From contig CALCSX010000259.1 of NCBI GenBank assembly GCA_937894165.1, positions 1-7,707 of the forward strand: a stretch of DNA of 7,707 bases, written 5' to 3'. The DNA is from an uncultured Saprospiraceae bacterium (GTDB lineage Bacteria > Bacteroidota > Bacteroidia > Chitinophagales > Saprospiraceae). The notes under the pieces were generated by a model that saw only the letters and a list, made by a program, of their open reading frames with translations, was not told where the DNA came from and did not search any database. The position numbers and the translations under genes were made by a program. Shown here piece after piece: positions 1 through 5,959 of this stretch. Positions within the stretch are counted from its first letter, which is position 1, and each line of letters begins with the position of its first letter.

Positions 1-57
1 GGCCTAAAAAAATATTGAAATAATTGTAGCTTTTTCTTGGAAATGCACATAGAAGCT

Positions 58-100
58 CGCAAAGGTAGGGCGCAAAGATCGCTAAGCGATGGGATCAAAG
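58..100 (+). repeat. CGCAAAG heptamer array, left arm
   Basis: Four CGCAAAG-like heptamers lie in the same orientation: CGCAAAG at 58-64, CGCAAAG at 71-77, CGCTAAG at 80-86 and the degenerate ATCAAAG at 94-100. The third copy is embedded in a mini-hairpin (ATCGC 78-82, loop TAA, GCGAT 86-90). The array is inverted relative to the one at 185-219. From general familiarity, such strings are dispersed intergenic repeats in Bacteroidota; this is not proven from a single window. Confidence 0.6.
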
Positions 101-184
101 AATACATTTATATAGTTACATAAGAAATTTAATGGTTAATTTATTATGACTTTCAAATATAATAATTGTTTAGAATGACGACCT

Positions 185-219
185 CTTTGCGCGCTTTGCG
201 GTTCTCTGCGCACTTTGCG
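185..219 (-). repeat. CGCAAAG heptamer array, right arm (inverted)
   Basis: Four heptamers read CTTTGCG on the plus strand: 185-191, 194-200, 204-210 (as CTCTGCG) and 213-219. Their starts are 9, 10 and 9 nt apart, close to one helical turn. They are the reverse complement of the units at 58-86, so the two arrays face each other across an 84-bp A/T-rich spacer. Regular spacing and near-identity make chance unlikely. No function is known to me. Confidence 0.7.
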
Positions 220-230
220 TACAAAAACAA

Positions 231-243
231 ATGCCGCAGGCAT
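231..243. repeat. Mini-palindrome ATGCC-GCA-GGCAT
   Basis: A perfect 5-bp stem (ATGCC/GGCAT) with a 3-nt loop sits 11 nt after the last CTTTGCG unit. It has the same stem and loop size as the hairpin at 78-90. It is probably part of the same repeat element. No T-run follows, so it is not a terminator. Confidence 0.5.
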
Positions 244-435
244 CCCCAAGCCGCTCTCAGCTCTGATTGTCTTGTCCTAAAATAGATTTACATTTTATTA
301 AATTAAAACGTGATATAAATGAAAAAAAGTAAATTGATTTTTTTATGATTATAAAAATGCCAACTGAATTTACAATTGATATCTAAAAATGGTAATAGAG
401 TCGTTTTGCCTTCTGCAATGCTGAGTTTTTACCTA

Positions 436-473
436 AATCACTTGAAATGATCGCTCGAGATCGCCAAGTGATT
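436..473. repeat. 9-bp inverted repeat with 20-nt centre
   Basis: The arms AATCACTTG (436-444) and CAAGTGATT (465-473) are perfectly complementary. The centre contains two GATC sites (449-452, 459-462) around CTCGAG (454-459), giving a second, smaller dyad. An A10 run (478-487) follows on the plus strand, so it does not read as a terminator in either direction. It could be a binding site or a decayed palindromic element. Function unknown. Confidence 0.45.
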
Positions 474-648
474 GCACAAAAAAAAAATTGATTTATAAAT
501 GTGACCCTTAAAGCACCTTTGAAAATGATAACTGAAAGCCACTTAATTTATAAAAAATAATATAATTATTGACTTAATTCTCCTTCCATTAATGAAATTA
601 TTATTAAATTAAGGTATCGCAATAAATTTTTTAAAGATTTAAAAAATA

Positions 649-1026
649 ATGACTGAAAATCAGATTTCACATAAAATAATTGGAACTGTTATTCAATTAC
701 ATCAACATTTAGGACCAGGGCTCTTGGAGTCCATTTATCAAAAAGCATTAGTTTATGATTTAAGAGAGTGTGGGTTTGATGTAAAGGAGCAAGTTCCAAT
801 TCCATTTATATATAAAGAGATATTTCAAGATGTTGGTTTTAGAATCGACATATTAGTTCAGGATAAAGTAATAATTGAGTTAAAAACAGTCGAAAAAATA
901 ACTCCTGTTCATCATGCTCAGACATTATCATACTTGAGATTGTCAGGATTAAAACTTGGTCTTTTGATCAATTTTAACACCAAATTAGTAAAGGATGGTA
1001 TAAAAAGAATAGTTAATGAATTATAG
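649..1026 (+). CDS. GxxExxY family protein (PD-(D/E)XK nuclease fold)
   Basis: This 125-residue protein is a full-length member of the GxxExxY family (PDDEXK_3 clan). The signature reads G24-L-L-E27-S-I-Y30 just after the first helix. The nuclease-fold residues follow: D67 in a beta strand (RIDILV), then E77-L-K79 in the next strand, and Q91 in the following helix. With E27 this is the layout of PD-(D/E)XK enzymes, so the catalytic set looks intact. The biological role of the family is not established; cleavage of nucleic acid is inferred from fold only. The ATG at 649 has an A-rich upstream and places the signature at the usual distance from the N-terminus. The gene stands alone, is visibly more A/T-rich than the genes to its right, and lies downstream of the CGCAAAG repeat arrays, which suggests an accessory or mobile origin. 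Its neighbour yraN also has a nuclease fold but is a separate family. Confidence 0.92.
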   Translation: MTENQISHKIIGTVIQLHQHLGPGLLESIYQKALVYDLRECGFDVKEQVPIPFIYKEIFQDVGFRIDILVQDKVIIELKTVEKITPVHHAQTLSYLRLSGLKLGLLINFNTKLVKDGIKRIVNEL

Positions 1027-1140
1027 TATATTAACCGAATTGGCTCTGTAAATCTAATCAAGTTTCTAATTCTTCAAGTCCAAAAATAGATGCCGAAAAC
1101 ATGCATAATACGCAAAAGGATTGAGAACATAAACTTCACC

Positions 1141-1509
1141 CTACCCCAATCCCGGCCAGAAAGCATCCTCAAAATGCTCAATTTTCAAACCAAAATAACT
1201 ATCCTCCGTCACTGACAGAATATCAAACCGGATCTCCCCCGCATATTTTTTCTCCTCAATATATCGGTTGGCCGCATCAATCATGAATCGTTGCTTCTTT
1301 TCTTTCACAAACTCAGCGGGGGAACCCCATGTCTCATCCCGCCTGTATTTGACTTCCGCAAAAACCAAAATTGGGCTTTTCCATGCTATAATATCAACCT
1401 CCGCTCTTCGCCACCGCCAGTTTCGCTCGACAATGAAATAATTATTCTTCTGTAAATAGTCACAGGCAAATTTTTCAGCCAACTTTCCCTTCTCATTGTG
1501 TTCAGCCAT
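1141..1509 (-). CDS. yraN: YraN/UPF0102 family endonuclease-like protein
   Basis: This 122-residue protein matches the YraN (UPF0102) family over its whole length. In order one sees the N-terminal helix with G8-x3-E12 (family G..GE/AE), the RN-x-R stretch at 29-32, E37-V-D39-I-I-A, then the strand LVFAEVK with E52 and K54, the G62-S-P64 loop, and RFD at 94-96. D39 and E52-x-K54 form the Holliday-junction-resolvase-like PD-(D/E)XK core. YraN proteins are small cytoplasmic proteins widespread in bacteria; a nuclease role is presumed from the fold, and the exact substrate is not settled. The gene ends 114 bp from the GxxExxY gene, with which it converges, and is divergent from the sugar isomerase gene. 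The start ATG lies at the normal position for the family. No clear promoter was found on the minus strand. Confidence 0.95.
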   Translation of the reverse strand: MAEHNEKGKLAEKFACDYLQKNNYFIVERNWRWRRAEVDIIAWKSPILVFAEVKYRRDETWGSPAEFVKEKKQRFMIDAANRYIEEKKYAGEIRFDILSVTEDSYFGLKIEHFEDAFWPGLG

Positions 1510-1620
1510 AAATTTTAAGTATTACAGATATATTTTCACCATTTTAATAATAAATTCTTTCAGAATTCCCTTTTTTATTATGCAATATGCTATGCTACTT
1601 TCACTTTAAGCGATTTAATA

Positions 1621-1650
1621 TTGTCAATCCCTGCGCTTTTGTTATTTTTG
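1621..1650 (+). promoter_or_regulatory. Bacteroidota sigma-70-type promoter (TTG-N19-TAnnTTTG)
   Basis: TTG at 1621-1623 is followed by exactly 19 nt and then TATTTTTG at 1643-1650, a full match to the TAnnTTTG -7 element. This spacing is the phylum consensus for the -33/-7 pair. Transcription would begin a few bases after 1650, giving a leader of roughly a dozen nt before the ATG at 1669. It is therefore the likely promoter of the isomerase-fabG operon, and it rules out TTG 1621 as a start codon. Confidence 0.75.
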
Positions 1651-1668
1651 TATTTCAAATTTAAGAAA

Positions 1669-2652
1669 ATGTACAAACTTATAGAAAATTTTCCTGAACA
1701 GCTACAGCATGGCTTGGAACAATATAGAACTTCAGGAAATGCTTTGTCGAATAAAAATATCAATCATATCGTGATTTGCGGTATGGGTGGCTCCGGAGTA
1801 GGGGGGATGTTCGTAAAAAATTATTGCTCTGATCTTGTTTCCTTACCCATAACAGTTATCAGTGATTATTCACTGCCGTTGTGGGTAAATTCACATACGC
1901 TTGTTATTTGTTCTTCTTACTCGGGTCAAACCGAAGAGACACTGATCAACTATGATCAGGCGAGAGAGAAAGGTGCAATTGTAGCAGTAGTTTCCTCCGG
2001 TGGAAGTTTGATTGAAAAATCTACAAAAGATAATGTGTTCGTGAAACCATTACCCACCGGTTATTCCAGCCCAAGAGCTTGTCTAGGTTATTCTTTCTTC
2101 GCCTTGATGAGTGTATTGAAGGAGACCGGGGTTTTGCCTGATCAGGTTAATAATGAAGTGGAAGAAATGGTGGATTTTATCCGCTATGAACGAGAAAATA
2201 TTGAGCAAAAAGGTAAAGCATTAGCGCCGTATTTGGTAAATCGAAAGCTCATCATTTATTCTTCCAATAAGTTTGAGTCAGCAGCTTTAAGATTCAAGCA
2301 GCAAATAAATGAGAATTCTAAATCTTTAGGCTGGGTATCCCTTTTTCCGGAGATGAATCACAATGAATTGGTTGGTTGGTCTACGCAGAATAATGATATA
2401 GTGGCGCTTATGTTGCGCTCGCCTTTAGATTTAGAAAGAAATAAGATCAGGATGGATATTTGTAAGGAGATTTTTGGTCATTTTGCTCATCTTATTGAGG
2501 TGAAGGCAAGGGGTGCAAGCTATCTTATGCAATTATTTTATTTTGTGCATATGTTGGACTGGAGTTCTTACTATTTGGCACAGGAGAAGGGTGTGGATGT
2601 GGTTTCTATTGCCAGTATTAATTTTCTGAAGAATGAATTGTCTCGAAATTAA
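1669..2652 (+). CDS. Bifunctional phosphoglucose/phosphomannose isomerase
   Basis: Counted from ATG 1669 the protein has 327 residues, the usual size for the bacterial/archaeal PGI/PMI family, which interconverts fructose-6-phosphate with glucose-6-phosphate and mannose-6-phosphate in the cytoplasm. It has two SIS domains. The first carries GMGGSG (38-43) and the phosphate-binding loop SSYSGQTEET (82-91), followed by the family block SPRACLGY (134-141). The second carries KQQINENSK (210-218), with E215 as the likely catalytic glutamate, and NHNE (230-233), with H231 as the ring-opening histidine. The C-terminus holds the dimer helix and K321. The frame is open back to a TTG at 1621, which would add 16 hydrophobic residues, but that TTG is the promoter -33 element, so ATG 1669 was chosen. 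fabG follows after 28 bp, probably on the same transcript. Confidence 0.95.
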   Translation: MYKLIENFPEQLQHGLEQYRTSGNALSNKNINHIVICGMGGSGVGGMFVKNYCSDLVSLPITVISDYSLPLWVNSHTLVICSSYSGQTEETLINYDQAREKGAIVAVVSSGGSLIEKSTKDNVFVKPLPTGYSSPRACLGYSFFALMSVLKETGVLPDQVNNEVEEMVDFIRYERENIEQKGKALAPYLVNRKLIIYSSNKFESAALRFKQQINENSKSLGWVSLFPEMNHNELVGWSTQNNDIVALMLRSPLDLERNKIRMDICKEIFGHFAHLIEVKARGASYLMQLFYFVHMLDWSSYYLAQEKGVDVVSIASINFLKNELSRN

Positions 2653-2680
2653 ATCAATTAATATTAAAATTATATAATAT

Positions 2681-3424
2681 ATGTTAGATTCAAAAAATGC
2701 ATTAGTAACAGGTGGCTCAAGAGGTATCGGTGCTGCTATTGTGGAAAAATTTGCCTCCTTGGGAGCAAATGTGGCTTTTACCTATCTTTCATCAGCCGAA
2801 AAAGCAAATAAATTGGCATCTGATCTGTCTGAGAAATACAGCACCAAGGTTACAGCTATCCAATCTGATGCATCTTCATACGATCAAGCCGGGGAATTGA
2901 TTGCAAAGGTGCTTCAAGAGTTTGGAACCATCGATATTTTGATCAATAATGCAGGAATCACACGAGACAATCTAATGCTTAGAATGTCTGAAGAGCAATG
3001 GGATGAAGTATTAAGAACCAATCTTAAGTCCGTTTTTAATTTGACCAAACATGCTATGAAACCCATGTTGAAGAACAGAAAAGGTTCGATTATCAATCTG
3101 GGCTCTGTAGTTGGCGTTTTTGGCAATGCGGGTCAGGCGAATTACGCTGCATCCAAGGCGGGAGTGATAGGCTTTTCGAAATCCATTGCCAAAGAAGTGG
3201 GTTCTAGAGGTATTCGTTGCAATGTTATCACTCCGGGTTTCATCGAAACGGAAATGACGGATAGCCTTCCTGAAGAGACCAAGGCAAGTTTTCTCGACGG
3301 AATTCCATTAAAAAGGTTGGGCCAAGGAGAGGAAGTAGCTGAGCTTTGTGCATTTTTATCAGCTGATCATTCTTCTTATATTACAGGGCAGGTTATTAGT
3401 ATTTGCGGGGGATTGAATATGTAA
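2681..3424 (+). CDS. fabG: 3-oxoacyl-[acyl-carrier-protein] reductase FabG
   Basis: This 247-residue classical short-chain dehydrogenase has the length and signature of FabG, the NADPH-dependent reductase that converts 3-oxoacyl-ACP to 3-hydroxyacyl-ACP in each round of fatty-acid elongation. The cofactor motif TGGSRGIG is at 10-17 and NNAG at 89-92. The catalytic tetrad is N114, S142 (in the FabG-typical GSVVG), Y155 and K159 (YAASK). The substrate-loop block FIETEMT at 187-193 and the C-terminal GGLNM ending are also FabG-like and separate it from generic SDRs such as the one at 6794-7498. It starts 28 bp after the isomerase stop, with no promoter motif in the gap, so co-transcription is likely. 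The other fatty-acid genes are not adjacent. Confidence 0.94.
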   Translation: MLDSKNALVTGGSRGIGAAIVEKFASLGANVAFTYLSSAEKANKLASDLSEKYSTKVTAIQSDASSYDQAGELIAKVLQEFGTIDILINNAGITRDNLMLRMSEEQWDEVLRTNLKSVFNLTKHAMKPMLKNRKGSIINLGSVVGVFGNAGQANYAASKAGVIGFSKSIAKEVGSRGIRCNVITPGFIETEMTDSLPEETKASFLDGIPLKRLGQGEEVAELCAFLSADHSSYITGQVISICGGLNM

Positions 3425-3432
3425 TCGCTGCA

Positions 3433-3537
3433 AGAAAACTCCAAATACTGCGTTACTCTCGAATTTGAATCAGTCATTTATCTCTTATAAACTCCTTAGA
3501 TTCAAATTCTTCGAAAGCCTTGTCTTTGAAGTTTTCT
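3433..3537. repeat. Long imperfect inverted repeat after fabG
   Basis: Two nested pairs share one centre. The inner arms GAATTTGAATC (3461-3471) and GATTCAAATTC (3499-3509) are a perfect 11-bp match around 27 nt. The outer arms AGAAAACTCCAAA (3433-3445) and TTTGAAGTTTTCT (3525-3537) match at 12 of 13 positions. The unpaired segments between inner and outer arms are both exactly 15 nt, so the whole 105 nt is symmetric. It starts just 9 nt after the fabG stop. It lacks a T-run, so it is more likely a palindromic element or RNA structure than an intrinsic terminator. Confidence 0.65.
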
Positions 3538-3606
3538 AATCAGCTAGATTAAATTGGAGTGTTCCAAGCGAGCAATATTCACTATACTAATTGTAATAAT
3601 TAATTC

Positions 3607-3633
3607 GATTATAAATTAAAAAGATTTATAATC
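3607..3633. repeat. 10-bp A/T-rich stem-loop
   Basis: The arms GATTATAAAT (3607-3616) and ATTTATAATC (3624-3633) are perfectly complementary around a 7-nt A-rich loop. The stem has a single G-C pair, so it is weak as RNA. It may be a DNA-binding dyad upstream of the secreted-protein gene or simply chance in A/T-rich sequence. Confidence 0.4.
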
Positions 3634-3846
3634 AAATTTCCTAAATCAAAATTTGTGATTCTGATTATGAAAATAGTATCCTGACTTCATGATTTTTTCA
3701 GATCGACAGACTATAGTTATAGTTTAGTTAAAATTATTGTAAATCTATTATTTCTTGAAATTTAGGGGTAATTTACAATGTTATTGAAGCTTAAATTACT
3801 CTTATATTCAGTTTTCAAGCAATATCCCACCTTAAATTTCTAAATT

Positions 3847-4875
3847 ATGAAAATCAAGGTTACTCTCATAACCATTCTTTTGTTCAATTTCTTCAATCTT
3901 AGTGCCCAAAATTATACTTTAGAAGTAAGCACGGAGGATTATATTTCCCCTGAAGAATTTACATCACTTTGTGAAGCAGGTGAAATTATTGAAGGAATTA
4001 CCTTAGATTTTGGGTTTGAATTCCCCTATTTCGGAAAAAAATATACAAATATTGAGGCTATAAAGAGTTCTGATTATTTCATTGATACTTCTCCTGAAAA
4101 TAGTACCGAAGGGTTCTTTGATGTTTCCTTAAATAGTGAAGCTTGGGCTGAATTGGGGTGGTTTATGGGAGAATGTATTTCAGATTGGAGGTATTTTCAT
4201 ACAGAAAAGGAAGAGGGAACCAAGTGTTTGAATTTTGAATGGTATGAATTTGGTTATTTTCCGGAACTCTCGCTTTCACCATTTACTCCCAACCACAGTT
4301 TTAATTTTCAAACCAGATTTTGCGAGGACGGAGAAATTAGTGTGCTCTTTGGTGAAGCAGATTATGAAATGATGTCAAAATTCAAGCAAGGACAAGGATT
4401 TGAAGTATTCCCGGGTGAGTGGCAAGGCTCTATAACAGAACTTTTAATGCCATTTGATGAAGATGTATACTTTGGGATCGCCGGAACTCCGGATAGTATT
4501 TTTTTATACGATAATACATCAGAGGAGTTTTATGATATGCCTTATTGGCCGCATCCGGGCACTAGAGTTTCTTTTTTTCCCAACGTAGATACTAGATTGG
4601 ATAATAAAAAACCCAATGTAGCAGAACTTAAGATATTTCCCAATCCAGTAACTGATAGATTTTTCATAGAAATTCCGGAAGATTCAGATTTTGCAAATAC
4701 AAAGATGAATTTTAAACTTGTAGCTGCCGATGGAAGAGTCTTTAGGGATGGTGTGGTAAACGGAAACTCGAAGAGTGAAGTAAGTGCTCAGAATTTGCCC
4801 TCAGGTTTTTATTCAGTTCTCCTAAGCAGTGAGGATAATACCATTTTATATACAGGAAAATTTATAAAATTGTAA
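3847..4875 (+). CDS. T9SS-exported acidic protein with C-terminal sorting domain
   Basis: This 342-residue protein has a signal peptide at 1-20 (charged MKIK, hydrophobic core, probable cleavage LSA|QN). The C-terminal part, about 258-342, is a type A Por-secretion sorting domain: the LKIFPNP entry motif with P265-N-P267, a beta-rich stretch with ADGR (294-297), the NLPSGFY block (316-322) and the GKFIKL ending. Such proteins cross the outer membrane through the type IX system and are usually anchored on the cell surface or released after removal of the tail. The middle (21-257) I do not recognise. It is rich in D, E, F and Y, has four cysteines (42, 110, 127, 159) that could pair, and its DFGFEFPYFG run (54-63) recalls beta-sandwich or nidogen-like surface domains. 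No catalytic motif is evident. A beta-barrel gene follows after 49 bp. Confidence 0.87.
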   Translation: MKIKVTLITILLFNFFNLSAQNYTLEVSTEDYISPEEFTSLCEAGEIIEGITLDFGFEFPYFGKKYTNIEAIKSSDYFIDTSPENSTEGFFDVSLNSEAWAELGWFMGECISDWRYFHTEKEEGTKCLNFEWYEFGYFPELSLSPFTPNHSFNFQTRFCEDGEISVLFGEADYEMMSKFKQGQGFEVFPGEWQGSITELLMPFDEDVYFGIAGTPDSIFLYDNTSEEFYDMPYWPHPGTRVSFFPNVDTRLDNKKPNVAELKIFPNPVTDRFFIEIPEDSDFANTKMNFKLVAADGRVFRDGVVNGNSKSEVSAQNLPSGFYSVLLSSEDNTILYTGKFIKL

Positions 4876-4878
4876 TAC

Positions 4879-4908
4879 TTGATTTTTTTACTCTTTTAGT
4901 CTTTTTTG
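4879..4908 (+). promoter_or_regulatory. Weak candidate promoter before the beta-barrel gene
   Basis: TTG at 4879-4881 is followed by 19 nt and CTTTTTTG at 4901-4908, which matches the TTTG half of TAnnTTTG but lacks the TA. Its distance to the downstream ATG (17 nt) is nearly the same as in the strong promoter at 1621-1650 (19 nt). It could give the beta-barrel gene its own transcript. The missing TA makes this tentative. Confidence 0.28.
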
Positions 4909-4924
4909 CATTAAAACTTAAATT

Positions 4925-5734
4925 ATGAAATCCCCCTCATTTTTGAATTCAGCTAAAATTATTTATTTTAGTCTAATGGTCATGTCATTTTTGCTTACAG
5001 CAATTGTCAACGCCCAAGACACCCCCATCGAAAATAAAAAAAGAGTTGAAATCGGTGTTCTTACAGGATATGGTCTTTATTCCACTCAATTAAATAATTT
5101 TTCAGGAGATACGGATGTGTTAGAGTATTCCACACAAAAAGGAGCCACCGGCACAAGATATTTCACTTTGGAGGCGACGTTACCCATTCATCAAAATTTT
5201 TTCTTGTTTAGTACCCTTTCGTATTCCGATGTGGACTTTGGCTATGAATATCTTTATAATAATCAAATGACGATTTTCGGATCGGATCCCTTGCGAAGTG
5301 CTGGAGGTTTTTCAGTTAGTGGATTGTTTCCTCAAGTGGGATTTTCTGTTGCTCATGGTTTAACGAAAAAGACACGATTAGCACTGAAATTCGGGGTAGG
5401 TTTATCTATTCTAACTAATACTGATCATAATTGGGCTGTAGGCAATACTTTTTTGAATGGAAGGCTTCTGGAAGGGGATGAGATTTATGAAAAATCGGAT
5501 CCGGATAATTTTCACAACCGCCCCTTCACAAGTATAGGCTTAGAATATGTTTTTATTTCCTCTTCGAATGTTTACCTGAAAGCCCATCTAGTTTATAATC
5601 AATCTTATGGGAATAGTGTCAGCCGCATGGAAGCCGGGAATTATGTTGCAGCTACAGAGGAAAGTAATTCTGTGACTTTTGGTCTGGGATATAGAAAAGT
5701 GATAGCTCAGATAGGGATTGGCTATGCTTTTTAG
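4925..5734 (+). CDS. Outer-membrane beta-barrel protein, unassigned
   Basis: This 269-residue protein has a signal peptide at 1-30 (basic N-terminus, hydrophobic 12-29, cleavage VNA|QD). The mature part alternates polar and aromatic/hydrophobic residues in strand-length segments, for example 41-50, 78-86, 92-101, 134-143, 150-160, 202-211, 215-224 and 249-257, and ends in IGIGYAF with a terminal phenylalanine, the usual outer-membrane insertion signal. Turns are rich in N, D and G. This fits a barrel of about ten to twelve strands exposed on the cell surface. It lacks a TonB box or plug domain and an OmpA-type peptidoglycan-binding domain, and I cannot place it in a named family. It follows the T9SS cargo gene by 49 bp in the same direction, so the two may be co-expressed. 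A role as anchor or partner of that cargo is only a guess. Confidence 0.78.
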   Translation: MKSPSFLNSAKIIYFSLMVMSFLLTAIVNAQDTPIENKKRVEIGVLTGYGLYSTQLNNFSGDTDVLEYSTQKGATGTRYFTLEATLPIHQNFFLFSTLSYSDVDFGYEYLYNNQMTIFGSDPLRSAGGFSVSGLFPQVGFSVAHGLTKKTRLALKFGVGLSILTNTDHNWAVGNTFLNGRLLEGDEIYEKSDPDNFHNRPFTSIGLEYVFISSSNVYLKAHLVYNQSYGNSVSRMEAGNYVAATEESNSVTFGLGYRKVIAQIGIGYAF

Positions 5735-5786
5735 TGGTGTAATTAGTCTCTAGTCCGAACCCAAACCCATGAACCCTCAGAATCCC

Positions 5787-5804
5787 GGTAGCTGAGTCGA
5801 AGCC
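5787..5804 (-). repeat. Inverted copy of the TCGACTCA intergenic element
   Basis: The plus strand here reads as a GGT...GAGTCGAAGCC element. TGAGTCGA (5793-5800) is exactly complementary to TCGACTCA (5850-5857), and the flanking GGT/GCC match the ends of the copies at 5844-5863 and 5905-5929. It resembles the GTTGAGCGTAGTCGAAAC-type intergenic repeats I know from Bacteroidota. Confidence 0.5.
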
Positions 5805-5825
5805 CAGGAATAGATCGGCTTACAA

Positions 5826-5936
5826 GATTTTAATTTTCCAGACGGTGTGTCGACTCAACGACCTCTTTTTATTGATAACTAAAGCATTTTAATATTCTAC
5901 AGTCGGCGTTTCGACTACGCTCAACGACCTCGTTTT
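5826..5936 (+). repeat. Two direct copies of a TCGACT...CAACGACCTC-Tn element
   Basis: Copy A runs about 5826-5870 and copy B about 5884-5936, with CGACT starting 61 nt apart. Both begin with ATTTTAAT, pass through GTC/GGT and TCGACT, and end with CAACGACCTC and a run of T. Copy B contains ACGCT between TCGACT and CAACGACC, which copy A lacks. This looks like duplication followed by a short deletion in A. Confidence 0.6.
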
Positions 5937-5940
5937 TTTT
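5902..5940 (+). terminator. Probable intrinsic terminator, plus strand
   Basis: GTCG (5902-5905) pairs with CGAC (5925-5928), and GCGT (5906-5909) pairs with ACGC (5917-5920) around a 7-nt loop. This gives an 8-bp stem with a single 4-nt bulge (5921-5924). A run of eight T follows at 5933-5940. It lies about 170 nt after the beta-barrel stop and would end the 3847-5734 unit. The stem belongs to repeat copy B. Confidence 0.5.
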
Positions 5941-5959
5941 AACCTAAGCGTCAAATCAT

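Larger units (their letters stand above)
1..648. other. Gene-free, repeat-bearing leader upstream of GxxExxY gene
   Basis: I see no convincing coding frame on either strand. The stretch is very A/T-rich apart from two G/C-richer islands (about 55-100 and 181-260). These islands hold short CGCAAAG/CTTTGCG repeats and two small hairpins, annotated separately. A 9-bp dyad lies at 436-473, followed by a run of ten A at 478-487. No exact TTG-N17-23-TAnnTTTG promoter for the downstream gene was found; the nearest match is TTG at 488 with CACCTTTG at 514-521 (23-nt spacing), which is weak. The left edge may contain the end of a neighbouring gene that cannot be recognised. Confidence 0.6.
3425..3846. 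other. 422-bp intergenic region with inverted repeats
   Basis: No coding frame is supported. The left third holds a long imperfect inverted repeat (3433-3537) and a small hairpin (TTGGA 3554-3558, loop GTGT, TCCAA 3563-3567). The middle holds an A/T-only stem-loop (3607-3633). The right part is A/T-rich leader for the gene at 3847; no exact TAnnTTTG with a correctly spaced TTG was found there. No tRNA or recognised riboswitch is visible. Confidence 0.6.

Noticed and set aside
58..219. Heptamer arrays as a CRISPR array
   Set aside because: Units are 7 nt with 2-7 nt gaps, there are no long repeats with unique spacers, and no cas gene is present.
488..521. TTG-N23-CACCTTTG as the GxxExxY promoter
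   Set aside because: The -7 element lacks the leading T and the spacing is at the outer limit, so the match is too weak to annotate.
1656..1663. Minus-strand TAAATTTG as a yraN promoter
   Set aside because: No TTG lies at the right distance upstream on the minus strand and the leader would exceed 140 nt; it overlaps the plus-strand leader and is likely chance.
1621..1668. 16-residue N-terminal extension of the isomerase from a TTG start
   Set aside because: The TTG is the -33 box of a consensus promoter, transcription would start downstream of it, and the family begins near ATG 1669.
2712..3126. Open frames on both strands inside fabG (2712-2900 plus, 2914-3126 minus)
   Set aside because: They are fully covered by the well-supported fabG frame and their translations show no recognisable motif.
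281..3749. AATAGATTTACA (281-292) and TGTAAATCTATT (3738-3749) as ends of a 3.5-kb mobile element
   Set aside because: A 12-bp A/T-rich match is expected by chance in a window of this size, the interval contains core genes, and no transposase is present.
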